DNA of 7,257 bases from Oscillospiraceae bacterium (GCA_016293265.1 JAEDEN010000077.1:1-7257); one strand, 5' to 3'. Positions 1 to 7,140 are shown, counted from the stretch's first letter. The notes: generated from the sequence alone by a model not told the origin. Program-made: numbers and translations.

Positions 1-895
<895 letters not shown>

Positions 896-903
896 GATAG
901 TAT

Positions 904-909
904 CCTCCT
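904..909 (-). promoter_or_regulatory. Ribosome binding site of pckA
   Basis: A perfect AGGAGG (extended AAAGGAGG) is read on the minus strand with 8 bases to the ATG at 895. It fixes the pckA start. Confidence 0.9.
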
Positions 910-923
910 TTAAAACGTACGGG

Positions 924-946
924 CCCGGGGAAGGTCCCCACCCGGG
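924..946 (-). repeat. GC-rich inverted repeat in the pckA leader
   Basis: Two self-complementary CCCGGG hexamers (924-929 and 941-946) flank an 11-base loop, and an alternative GGGG/CCCC pairing (927-930 with 936-939) is nested inside. In the pckA transcript it would form a stable hairpin about 14 bases upstream of the ribosome binding site. No T-tract follows directly, so it is not a standard terminator. A role in mRNA stability or translation is only a guess. Confidence 0.45.
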
Positions 947-971
947 ATTTATGATGGTCATCAACGAGTCT

Positions 972-1000
972 ATCTTACCGTATTTTGCGGAAAAAGGCAA
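972..1000 (-). promoter_or_regulatory. Putative SigA-type promoter of pckA
   Basis: On the minus strand, TTGCCT (1000-995) and TAAGAT (977-972) are separated by exactly 17 bases. Each hexamer matches the consensus at four of six positions. Transcription would start near 965, giving a leader of about 70 bases that includes the CCCGGG hairpin. No other feature was seen in the 187-base gap 896-1082 apart from a weak 5-bp hairpin at 1063-1078. Confidence 0.5.
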
Positions 1001-1082
1001 TAGGGTCTTGCAGTTTGCCCCGCCGGAAGGGTCTTGGCGCACTCTCTGGAGCGGCGCGCCCCTGCCCGGAAAAGGGCACCTT

Positions 1083-2105
1083 TTATGCCTCCCGCGCGGC
1101 GGCCACGTCCGCCTTCGTCAATGTCATGAGGTCCTCTTTTGTCACATTTTCCATTCCCGCCAGGCGGTTTGCCTGCTGCACCAGGACCCGCTCAAACAGG
1201 TTCCGGACCCCCCGGGCGTTGCCGAAGGTCTCCGGGTGGGTGTTCTCCTGGCGGATAAAGGCGGCCACGTCCTCCTCTGCATCCTCCGCCAGGGTATAGC
1301 AGGCCTTCTTGCAGCGCATCTTAAAAATGGACATCAGCTCTTCGGGGGAGTAGTCCTCAAAGTGCAAAAAGCGGTTGAACCGGGACTCCAGTCCCGGATT
1401 GGAGTGGATAAAATCCTCCATCAGGTCTGTGTAGCCCGCCACGATCACCACCAGGTCGTCCCGGTGGTCCTCCATGGCCTTCAGGACGGTGTCGATGGCC
1501 TCCTGGCCGAAGTCATTTTCCCCGGCCCCGTTCAAAGCATATGCTTCGTCAATGAACAAAACGCCGCCCATGGCCTTTTCCACGGCCTTTTTGGTCTTCA
1601 GAGCCGTCTGTCCCACATATCCGGCCACAAGGCCGCTGCGGTCCACCTCCACCAGCGTCCCCTTGGAGAGGATGCCAAGGCTGCGGTAGATGCGGGCCAT
1701 GATCCGGGCCACCGTGGTCTTCCCGGTGCCGGGATTGCCGGAAAACACCATGTGGAGGGACAGCTCCTCCGTGGGCAGGCCGTTTTTCCGGCGCAGCTCA
1801 TAGACCCGCACCATGTTGACCAGGTTCTTTACCTCCCGCTTCACGCTCTCAAGGCCGATATAGCCCTCCAGCTCCGCCAGCAGGTCTTCCAGCTTCTCCG
1901 GAGGGGCGGCTTCCTCCTTCCCGGCGGTGTCGGCCTTCGCCTCCGGCCGGGGGGGCTCCTTCTTCTCCGCCCCGCCGGCGGGGACATCCGCCGGGCCGGG
2001 GGCGCTTCCCCAGAAATCGCTGCCCATCCGGCTCAGGTTATGCTCCGCCATGGAGCGGATGACCTCCATCTGGCGGAGGATGATCTCGTCTTTGTTGCCG
2101 GCCAT
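1083..2105 (-). CDS. AAA+ ATPase, CbxX/CfqX (SpoVK/CbbX-like) family
   Basis: A 340-residue cytosolic protein with a single AAA+ domain, of the family containing stage V sporulation protein K and the Rubisco activase CbbX. These are ring-forming remodelling ATPases; the target here is unknown. The N-terminal 70 residues are variable, with a helical start and a Pro/Ala/Glu/Lys-rich linker at 35-70. The family's LEGYIGLESVK segment follows at 79-89. Then come Walker A GNPGTGKTT (123-131), a pore-loop-like YVGQTA (163-168), Walker B VLFIDEA (182-188), an Arg-finger region NPGLESRFNR (236-245) and a sensor-2-like GNARGVRN (295-302), so it should hydrolyse ATP. The start is chosen at 2105 because AAAGGA lies 8 bases upstream. 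An alternative ATG at 2114 overlaps the stop of the preceding gene (ATGA) but has no room for a ribosome binding site. It is the last gene of the apbE operon, 5 bases after the Gx gene. There is no Rubisco context here, so a CbbX role is unlikely. Confidence 0.88.
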   Translation of the reverse strand: MAGNKDEIILRQMEVIRSMAEHNLSRMGSDFWGSAPGPADVPAGGAEKKEPPRPEAKADTAGKEEAAPPEKLEDLLAELEGYIGLESVKREVKNLVNMVRVYELRRKNGLPTEELSLHMVFSGNPGTGKTTVARIMARIYRSLGILSKGTLVEVDRSGLVAGYVGQTALKTKKAVEKAMGGVLFIDEAYALNGAGENDFGQEAIDTVLKAMEDHRDDLVVIVAGYTDLMEDFIHSNPGLESRFNRFLHFEDYSPEELMSIFKMRCKKACYTLAEDAEEDVAAFIRQENTHPETFGNARGVRNLFERVLVQQANRLAGMENVTKEDLMTLTKADVAAAREA

Positions 2106-2110
2106 GTCAT

Positions 2111-2626
2111 TCATCCTTTCATCAAATCGGTGTGCCCCAGGGCCCGGAAAAGGCAGGCCCCGATCAGACCCGTCACGGCCCCGGTGCAAAGGGAGACCCC
2201 CAGCAGGAAGGGCAGGTAGTACAGGGGAGCCGTGTTGCCAAGGGTCACCATGGCCGCGGCGATCTGGCCGCAGTTATGGGCCGCCGCGCCGCCGATGGAG
2301 ACGCCGTAAACCGAAAGTCCCCGGAAGCGGGAAAGGGCGATCATCACCGCCATGGCGGTGACGCCCCCCATTAGGGAGAAGATCAGGGCGTTCATATTCC
2401 CCGCAAACACCGCCCCCAGGAGACACCGCCCCAGCAGGATCGCCATGGCCTGGGCCGGGCCCAGGGCATAGAGGGCGAACAGGGTGACGATGTTGGCAAG
2501 GCCCAGCTTCACGCCGGGGATGGGGATGGCAAGGGCGATGGGGAACAGGTTTTCCAGATACCCCAGCCCCAGGGCCATGGCGGTGAGGAGCGCGCAGAGG
2601 GTCAGCTGCTTTGTGGTCAGTTTCAT
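2111..2626 (-). CDS. Gx transporter family membrane protein (EetB-like; Pfam name Hpre_diP_synt_I)
   Basis: A 171-residue, very hydrophobic integral membrane protein with about five or six helices (roughly 7-25, 40-57, 60-78, 82-98, 108-128, 134-160). Family signatures are clear: GYLENLFP at 22-29, IPGVKLGLANI at 36-46, GRCLLGAVFAGN at 66-77 and GVSIGGAAAHNCGQ at 108-121. Proteins of this family are often labelled heptaprenyl diphosphate synthase component I. No prenyltransferase Asp-rich motif is present, so that name should not be read as an enzyme activity. The fold resembles small substrate-binding membrane components of ECF-type transporters, and the family includes EetB of flavin-based extracellular electron transfer loci (recalled knowledge). 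An AAGGGGG ribosome binding site overlaps the stop of the upstream NusG-II gene and lies 7 bases before the ATG. The upstream gap is 12 bases, which indicates co-transcription. The substrate is unknown. Confidence 0.85.
   Translation of the reverse strand: MKLTTKQLTLCALLTAMALGLGYLENLFPIALAIPIPGVKLGLANIVTLFALYALGPAQAMAILLGRCLLGAVFAGNMNALIFSLMGGVTAMAVMIALSRFRGLSVYGVSIGGAAAHNCGQIAAAMVTLGNTAPLYYLPFLLGVSLCTGAVTGLIGACLFRALGHTDLMKG
2114..2119 (-). promoter_or_regulatory. Ribosome binding site deciding the AAA+ ATPase start
   Basis: AAAGGA read on the minus strand lies inside the last codons of the Gx gene. It is 8 bases from ATG 2105, whereas ATG 2114-2112 begins on the last A of AAAGGA itself. This favours the shorter start and suggests translational coupling across the junction. 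Confidence 0.55.
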
Positions 2627-2638
2627 GGCCCTACCCCC

Positions 2639-3025
2639 TTATCCGATCACGGCGTCCACGCCGCCCTCTCCGCCCCCCACCAGCTCCACGCTGATGCGGG
2701 CGGGAAGGCAGATGATGCTCTGCCCGCTGCGGCGGATGACGCCGGTGTGGACGCAGTCCTGGGTGGGGCAGTCGGCCTCCGCCACGCAAAGGCCGCCGTC
2801 CTCCTCCACCAGGCGCAGCGTATAGCCGTTGTGGTGGTAAATATGCTGGCTCCCGCCCTCCAGGGCAAAGCGCTCCGCCACGGTCCCGTCGATGGAAACC
2901 ACCGCCTCCAGGCGCTCCGTGCCGCCGGCCCTTGCCCCGCAGAGGACCGCCAGCAAAATCACGCACAGGATCACAGCGCCGTCCCAGGGCCGGGGCCTCA
3001 GCTCAGGAAACCGTTTCATAGGCAT
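2639..3025 (-). CDS. NusG domain II-containing protein (EetA-like), membrane-anchored
   Basis: A 128-residue protein with one N-terminal transmembrane or signal-anchor helix (about 15-31, after a basic segment MPMKRFPELRPRPW) and a small extracytoplasmic beta domain. The NusG-II signature is plain: a VSIDG strand at 43-47, then DCPTQDCVHTG at 85-95 and SIICLPARISVEL at 103-115. It holds three family cysteines (86, 91, 106) plus Cys80. Despite the domain name it is not the transcription factor NusG; it lacks the NGN domain and is predicted outside the cytoplasm. Close family members accompany or are fused to ApbE-type flavin transferases and include EetA of extracellular electron transfer loci (recalled knowledge). 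It overlaps the 3' end of apbE by 23 bases. GAGGGG lies just upstream of ATG 3025; a second in-frame ATG at 3019 is possible. A role in envelope redox chemistry is inferred from context. Confidence 0.85.
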   Translation of the reverse strand: MPMKRFPELRPRPWDGAVILCVILLAVLCGARAGGTERLEAVVSIDGTVAERFALEGGSQHIYHHNGYTLRLVEEDGGLCVAEADCPTQDCVHTGVIRRSGQSIICLPARISVELVGGGEGGVDAVIG

Positions 3026-4058
3026 AGCCGCTCCCCTCTGTGGGAATGAACCGCTCCCCCAGGCCCTCCGTGGCCACCACGCGGCCGTCCGCCGTCACCA
3101 GCACCGCGTCAAAATCATACGTGCCGCCGCGCCAGAACGCCAGGGCCTCCTCCTCCCCCATGACAAAGAGGGCGGTGGAGAGGGCGTCGCAGAGGGTTCC
3201 GTTGCCAGCCCTGCCCCCCAGCTCCTCCTGCTCCCGGTCCATCACAATGGTAACGGAGGTCAGGTCGCTTTCCGCCGGGCAGCCGGTGGCGGGGTCGATG
3301 ATGTGGTGATAGGTCTTTCCCCCCGCTTCAAAATACCGCTCGTAGCCGCCGGAGGTGACGGCGTAGGCGTCCTGCAGCAGCAAAACGCCCACATTGGCGT
3401 CGGACCGCCCCGGGTCCCGGATACCCACCCGCCAGGGCGTGCCGTCCGTCTTGGCGCCCCAGGCCAGGATATTGCCGGAAAGGGCCGCCAGGGAGTGCTT
3501 CACCCCGGCGCCGGAAAGAATGTCCGCCATGCAGTCGGAGGCGTAGCCCTTGGCGATGCCGCCCAGGTCCACAGACTGCCCCGGCCGGAGGGAGGCAAAA
3601 TACTTCCCCTCCCTTTCTTTCAGGGTAATGCCGCTATAGCCCACCGTATTCAAAAGGGCTTTCAGCTCCTCTTCGCCGGGAACGCGGTAGGCCTCTCCTC
3701 CAAAGCCCCAGGCGGAAACCACCGGGGCCACGGTGGGGTCAAAGGCCCCGCCGGTGGCCTCCGCCGCCGCCCTGGCCCGCTCCAGCAGGGTGTAGACCTC
3801 CGGGCTGACGGGCCTCTCCTCCCCGGCGGCAGCGTTCAGGGCGGAGATCTCGCTATCCTCCCGGGTGCGGGAGAGCAGGTCCTCCAGCTCCCGGACCCGG
3901 CGCTCCATGGAGGCCAGTACTTCCTCTCCGCCCCGGCCGTATACGGTAAAATTCATCACGGTGTCCATGGCATAGACCTGGCCCCTGGCCTCCTTGGCGC
4001 AGCCGGAAAGGGACAGCGCCAGGGCCAGGACGGTCAGCAGACAAACAACTTTTTTCAT
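3003..4058 (-). CDS. apbE: FAD:protein FMN transferase, ApbE family lipoprotein
   Basis: A 351-residue lipoprotein that uses FAD to attach FMN covalently to Ser/Thr of target proteins outside the cytoplasm, with Mg2+. The signal peptide MKKVVCLLTVLALALSLSGC ends in the lipobox LSGC, predicting lipidated Cys20 after cleavage. Family motifs: MDTVMNFTVYG (31-41), AFDPTVAPVVSAWGFG (105-120), the FAD-binding VDLGGIAKGYASD (163-175), SGNILAWG (194-201), TSGGYERYF (235-243), HHIIDPATGCP (251-261) and metal-site DALSTALFVMG (291-301). Length and residues fit an intact enzyme. The reading frame opens at 4100, but ATG 4058 is chosen because the signal peptide begins exactly there and the -10 box of its promoter (4096-4091) would lie inside a longer gene. 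The ribosome binding site is weak (GCAGG, 7-base spacer). It is the first gene of a four-gene operon. No protein in the window has a clear flavinylation motif, so its target is encoded elsewhere. Confidence 0.94.
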   Translation of the reverse strand: MKKVVCLLTVLALALSLSGCAKEARGQVYAMDTVMNFTVYGRGGEEVLASMERRVRELEDLLSRTREDSEISALNAAAGEERPVSPEVYTLLERARAAAEATGGAFDPTVAPVVSAWGFGGEAYRVPGEEELKALLNTVGYSGITLKEREGKYFASLRPGQSVDLGGIAKGYASDCMADILSGAGVKHSLAALSGNILAWGAKTDGTPWRVGIRDPGRSDANVGVLLLQDAYAVTSGGYERYFEAGGKTYHHIIDPATGCPAESDLTSVTIVMDREQEELGGRAGNGTLCDALSTALFVMGEEEALAFWRGGTYDFDAVLVTADGRVVATEGLGERFIPTEGSGYAYETVS

Positions 4059-4090
4059 ATCATAACCTGCAATTTCTCTGTGATATTTGG

Positions 4091-4119
4091 AGTATACCAC
4101 GCCCGCCGCCGCTTCTCAA
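4091..4119 (-). promoter_or_regulatory. SigA-type promoter of the apbE operon
   Basis: TTGAGA (4119-4114) and TATACT (4096-4091) on the minus strand are separated by exactly 17 bases. The -10 matches the consensus at five of six positions and the -35 at four. The predicted start near 4084 leaves a leader of about 26 bases before ATG 4058. No other promoter is obvious within the operon, and the gene junctions are too tight to need one. Confidence 0.7.
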
Positions 4120-4161
4120 CCGCCCCGCAGGAAAAAAGATAGGCTCCCTTTAAGGTTGCCC

Positions 4162-4190
4162 TTGCAAATAGGCGGAAAGTCTGTTATATT
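4162..4190 (+). promoter_or_regulatory. SigA-type promoter of the membrane protein gene
   Basis: TTGCAA (4162-4167) and TATATT (4185-4190) are 17 bases apart. They point away from the apbE promoter, and the two -35 boxes are about 42 bases apart. A leader of roughly 60 bases follows before ATG 4257. A regulator binding the short space between could affect both transcripts, but no operator is recognised there. Confidence 0.65.
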
Positions 4191-4207
4191 ACTAAGGTGA
4201 ATAATTG

Positions 4208-4220
4208 GCGCATTGTGCGC
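4208..4220 (+). repeat. Short perfect inverted repeat in the leader
   Basis: GCGCA-TTG-TGCGC, a 5-bp stem with a 3-base spacer. It lies about 18 bases after the -10 box and 23 bases before the ribosome binding site of the plus-strand gene. It could be a regulator half-site pair or a small mRNA hairpin. Chance is also plausible in GC-rich DNA. Confidence 0.35.
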
Positions 4221-4256
4221 GTGACGATAACGAATCCCATCTGGAGGTCTTAGGAA

Positions 4257-4988
4257 ATGTCCAAAAAATCCAACAAGAGAACTGTATCCGCCAAGTACAA
4301 CGGTCCCATGACCGGCGGCATGAAGTTCTTTTTGGCCGGCTGCTTCGCGCAGCTCTATCTGCTCATCATCCGCCGCTTCTATATCAATGGCACCCTGGAC
4401 CAGGTTCTGGCCTGGGACGCCTACCTGCTGAAGGCCTTTACCGCCGCCGGTGCGGTGGCCGCTGTGGCGGGGCTGGCGGTGCTTCTCCGCCGCAGGGCCA
4501 ATTGCCGGGCCCTGGGCTGGTATCTGCTGGGGGGCGGCGCCTTCACGGCCCTTTCCACCGGCCTTGTGATCTGGAATATGAACGCCCTGTCCCTGCTCAT
4601 TTCCCTGGTTCCTGTGGTGCTGGTGCTGGATGTGCTGTGGTTCTTCTTTGACCGGGATTCCTCCCTGGCACTGACGGCCCTGGCCGGAGCGCTGGTGGTG
4701 GTCTGGATCTGCCGCCGGGGCGCCATGGGCAGCGCCGGCCTTGCCCTGAAGGGCGCGGCCGCCGTGTACCTCGCGGTGCTGGCTGTGCTGGCGGTGCTTT
4801 TAAAGAGCGGCAAGCTCTCCAAGTACTTCCCCGCCGGGGGCCACAAGATGATTTACACCGCCTGCGCCCTCTCCGCCCTGGGCGTGGCCGCCGCCCTTGT
4901 GAGCCCGGCCGCCGCCTACTATGCCATGTGGGGCCTGGCCGCCGTGGTGTTCTGCATGGCGGTGTATTATACTGTCCGCCAGCTTTAA
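4257..4988 (+). CDS. Polytopic membrane protein of unknown function
   Basis: A 243-residue protein I do not recognise as a known family. After a basic cytoplasmic N-terminus (MSKKSNKRTV) it shows about eight hydrophobic segments, near 23-43, 56-77, 85-106, 110-131, 136-151, 161-182, 197-215 and 219-240. Short Arg/Lys-rich loops (RRRANCR at 78-84, KSGKLSKY at 183-190) help set topology, suggesting an even number of helices with both ends inside. An acidic patch FDRD (131-134) ends the fourth helix. There is no signal peptide, nucleotide-binding motif or catalytic motif. GGAGG (4243-4247) sits 9 bases before the ATG, and the gene has its own promoter and terminator, so it is a single-gene unit. 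It is divergent from the apbE operon and convergent with dnaX-ybaB; a link to either is unproven. The GC-rich third positions match its neighbours, so there is no sign of recent transfer. Confidence 0.85.
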   Translation: MSKKSNKRTVSAKYNGPMTGGMKFFLAGCFAQLYLLIIRRFYINGTLDQVLAWDAYLLKAFTAAGAVAAVAGLAVLLRRRANCRALGWYLLGGGAFTALSTGLVIWNMNALSLLISLVPVVLVLDVLWFFFDRDSSLALTALAGALVVVWICRRGAMGSAGLALKGAAAVYLAVLAVLAVLLKSGKLSKYFPAGGHKMIYTACALSALGVAAALVSPAAAYYAMWGLAAVVFCMAVYYTVRQL

Positions 4989-4997
4989 AACAGGATC

Positions 4998-5028
4998 AAA
5001 AAAAGGACGCCTTCCGGCGTCCTTTTTT
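4998..5028. terminator. Bidirectional Rho-independent terminator
   Basis: A perfect 7-bp stem GGACGCC (5005-5011) / GGCGTCC (5016-5022) with a TTCC loop, preceded by seven A (4998-5004) and followed by six T (5023-5028). The symmetric A/T flanks make it work on both strands. It ends the plus-strand membrane protein gene (stop at 4988) and the minus-strand dnaX-ybaB unit (stop at 5046). Confidence 0.95.
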
Positions 5029-5045
5029 CTTGCGTTACAGGCACA

Positions 5046-5414
5046 TTACAGGCCGAACATACCCAGGTTCAGCCCGTTGGTGACCTGGTTCATGCCCTGC
5101 TCCATGGCGTCTCCCGCCTGGCGCAGCGCCTCGTTGACAGCGGAGACCACCAGATCCTGGAGCATCTCCACGTCCTCGGGGTCCACGGCCTCGGGCTTGA
5201 TCTGGATGGAGAGGAGCTCCTTCTTGCCGTTGACCTTGGCCTCCACCACACCGCCGCCGACGCTGGCGGTGAACTCCTGGGCCTCAACGGCCTCCTGGGT
5301 GGCGTTCATCTGCTCCTGCATCTGGGCGATCTTCTGCTGCATCTCTGCCTGGCGGGCTGCGCCGGTCTGCTTCATACTGCCGCTGGTAAATCCGCGGCGG
5401 GCACTGTATCCCAT
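5046..5414 (-). CDS. ybaB: YbaB/EbfC family nucleoid-associated protein
   Basis: A 122-residue small DNA-binding protein of the YbaB/EbfC family, which forms dimers with a tweezer-like shape and coats DNA. An N-terminal helical region (about 14-46, Gln/Met/Glu rich) is followed by the family core SVGGGVVEAKVNGKKELLSI (51-70), IKPEAVDPEDVEMLQDLVVSA (72-92) and the C-terminal helix. The tail NGLNLGMFGL matches the usual Gly/Leu-rich end. It is slightly longer than typical (about 105) because of a 13-residue N-terminal extension, MGYSARRGFTSGS. The ATG at 5414 is preceded by AAAGGAG with an 8-base spacer, which supports the longer form; Met14 is the alternative. The gene starts 13 bases after the dnaX stop, the classic dnaX-ybaB pairing. 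The usual next gene recR is absent; a terminator follows instead. Confidence 0.94.
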   Translation of the reverse strand: MGYSARRGFTSGSMKQTGAARQAEMQQKIAQMQEQMNATQEAVEAQEFTASVGGGVVEAKVNGKKELLSIQIKPEAVDPEDVEMLQDLVVSAVNEALRQAGDAMEQGMNQVTNGLNLGMFGL

Positions 5415-5427
5415 AGCTGATTCTCCT

Positions 5428-7140
5428 TTATTTGATCTCGATGTTATCGAACTGACTGCTGAATTTCAGCAGGTTCTGCAAATTTTCCCTGGGGTCCTTT
5501 TTCGGCGGCTCCCCCACCCGCAGCAAAAGACTCACTCCGCGCCCTGCGGCAGCGGCGGCCTCCTCGGCCAGAACGCCCCGCACGCGGTCGTTGTCAATGC
5601 GGTTCAGGGTGATCTCATCCGGCGCGTAGAGGACCACCTGGTCCCCCTCCAGCACGCCGAAGCACTTGTCCAGAAACACCCGGTACATGGGGGAAAGACG
5701 GCCCTTGCAGCTCTCTGCCAGGGCGCGCCACCAGCTCCCGCCGGTCAGGCCCGAAGGCGGGGCACTCTCCGCCGGAGGGGGCGGGGCGGAAATGGCGGGC
5801 TTTAGGGCCGGGGGGGCCTGCCGGGGGGCAGGTGGCTCCTCCGGGATGTCAAAGACCCGCTGGCCCGGTTCCTCCCGCAGGGGAGGCTCCTCCGGCAGAG
5901 GGGGCACTTCCTCTTCCCGGGAGGGCGGCGGGGCCTGGGAGGGTGCCTGAGGGGCGGCAGCCGCGCTCTGGTCCACAGCGGCGCGGATGACCTGTCCCCG
6001 GGCGGCGGCCTCTTCCAGATGCCGGATGCGGGCATCCAGGGCCGTCAGGTCGCCGCAGAGGCTCTCGTCGCAAAGGCGCAGGAGGCACAGCTCTGCGTCG
6101 GTGCGGCGGTTGGCGCTGTAATAAAGGTCCGCTGCCGCTTTTTGCAGCGTGGATGCCAGGTACAAAAGGCGGCTGCCGGAAACGCCCTTCCCAAGGCGGT
6201 CCAGCGTGGCGCTGTCAAAGCCGCCGGAAAGCAGCGCCGCGCCCCCCTCCGGGGCGGTGCGCCGCAGCAAAAGGTCACGGGTCAGGGTGGAAAGCTCCGA
6301 GAGGATGGCCCCCACATCCTTTCCGCCGGAATAGAGCCGGTCCAGCAGCAGCAGTCCGCCCTGGGCGTCCCGGCTCAGGATATGCTCCATCAGCTCCGCC
6401 GTCTGGAGGTTTCCCGCAAGGCCCAGCACCTCCAAAACGGCGGCGCTGTCGATGACGCCGCCGGCGGCGGCGCACTGGTCCAACAGGGAGAGGCCGTCCC
6501 GCAGGGCGCCGTCGGAAAGGCGGCTCAGAAGCTCCGCCCCGTCGCTCTTGAGGTCGATGCCCTCCTGGAAGGCCACATACATCAGCCGTTCCTGGATGTC
6601 CCGGGGCTGGATGCGCTTGAAGGAGTAGCGCTGGCAGCGGGAGAGAATGGTAGCGGGGACCTTGTGGAGCTCCGTGGTGGCCAGGATGAACATCAGGTGG
6701 GCGGGGGGCTCCTCCAGGATCTTCAGCAGCGCGTTGAAGGCCGCGATGGAGAGCATATGAACCTCGTCCACGATATAGACCCGCTTTTTCACGTTGGCGG
6801 GGGAGTAGATGGCCTCGTCCCGCAGGGCGCGGACCTGGTCAACGCCGTTATTGGAGGCGGCGTCCAGCTCCAGAACGTCCAGAAAGCTGCCGTTTTCGAT
6901 GCCCAGGCAGGAGGGGCACTTGCAGCAGGGGTCTCCCCCCACGGGGTTTTCGCAGTTGACCGCCTTGGCCAGGATCTTGGCGCAGGTGGTCTTTCCGGTG
7001 CCCCGGGTGCCGGTGAAGAGATAGGCGTGGGAGGTGCGGCCCTCAGCCACCTGCTTTTGCAGGGTCTGGGTGATATGGCTCTGGCCGATGACGTCCGCAA
7101 AGGTCTTGGGCCGCCACTTGCGGTATAAGGCCTGATACAT
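5428..7140 (-). CDS. dnaX: DNA polymerase III subunit gamma/tau
   Basis: A 570-residue clamp-loader ATPase that loads the beta sliding clamp with delta and delta' and links the clamp loader to the polymerase. Domains: AAA+ domain with MYQALYRKWRPKTFADVIGQ at the start, Walker A GTRGTGKTT (44-52), the zinc-binding cysteines 63, 72, 75 and 78 (Cys73 is extra), Walker B VYIVDEVHML (121-130), sensor 1 LATTE (153-157), the SRC motif with Arg-finger Arg168, and a sensor-2 region GALRDGLSLLDQ (211-222). A helical collar follows to about 385, then a Pro/Ala/Glu-rich linker (about 391-466) and a C-terminal domain (468-570) beginning WWRALAESCKG. The start at 7140 has AGGAGG 8 bases upstream. The frame extends to 7224, but that 28-residue extension overlaps the SRP RNA and is not family-like. 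No slippery A-AAA-AAG site with a suitable stem was seen, so only the full tau-like form is predicted. Confidence 0.97.
   Translation of the reverse strand: MYQALYRKWRPKTFADVIGQSHITQTLQKQVAEGRTSHAYLFTGTRGTGKTTCAKILAKAVNCENPVGGDPCCKCPSCLGIENGSFLDVLELDAASNNGVDQVRALRDEAIYSPANVKKRVYIVDEVHMLSIAAFNALLKILEEPPAHLMFILATTELHKVPATILSRCQRYSFKRIQPRDIQERLMYVAFQEGIDLKSDGAELLSRLSDGALRDGLSLLDQCAAAGGVIDSAAVLEVLGLAGNLQTAELMEHILSRDAQGGLLLLDRLYSGGKDVGAILSELSTLTRDLLLRRTAPEGGAALLSGGFDSATLDRLGKGVSGSRLLYLASTLQKAAADLYYSANRRTDAELCLLRLCDESLCGDLTALDARIRHLEEAAARGQVIRAAVDQSAAAAPQAPSQAPPPSREEEVPPLPEEPPLREEPGQRVFDIPEEPPAPRQAPPALKPAISAPPPPAESAPPSGLTGGSWWRALAESCKGRLSPMYRVFLDKCFGVLEGDQVVLYAPDEITLNRIDNDRVRGVLAEEAAAAAGRGVSLLLRVGEPPKKDPRENLQNLLKFSSQFDNIEIK

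Noticed and set aside
1063..1078. TGCCC/GGGCA hairpin just after the AAA+ gene as a terminator
   Set aside because: The stem is only 5 bp and no T-tract follows on the minus strand, so read-through toward pckA cannot be excluded.
2165..2185. TGAVT in the Gx protein (about residues 148-152) as a flavinylation motif
   Set aside because: It lacks the acidic residue upstream and the [ST]-G-A-[ST] spacing, and it lies within a predicted membrane helix.
2111..2626. Annotation of the Gx gene as a heptaprenyl diphosphate synthase subunit
   Set aside because: No Asp-rich prenyltransferase motifs are present and the protein is almost entirely transmembrane; the name is inherited from a family label.
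4059..4100. A 14-residue N-terminal extension of ApbE from ATG 4100
   Set aside because: It would place the predicted -10 box and transcription start inside the coding region and would bury the signal peptide start.
2892..4142. A plus-strand open frame of 416 codons opposite apbE
   Set aside because: It is a shadow of apbE produced by GC-rich third positions, with no recognisable domain.
6786..6792. Run of A residues on the minus strand in dnaX (codons for Val-Lys-Lys-Arg) as a programmed frameshift site
   Set aside because: The heptamer reads G-AAA-AAG, not A-AAA-AAG. It sits near residue 118 inside the ATPase domain and not at the collar/linker boundary where tau/gamma shifting occurs.
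6019..7128. A plus-strand open frame of 369 codons opposite dnaX
   Set aside because: It is antisense to the conserved DnaX AAA+ domain and has no independent start signal or motif.
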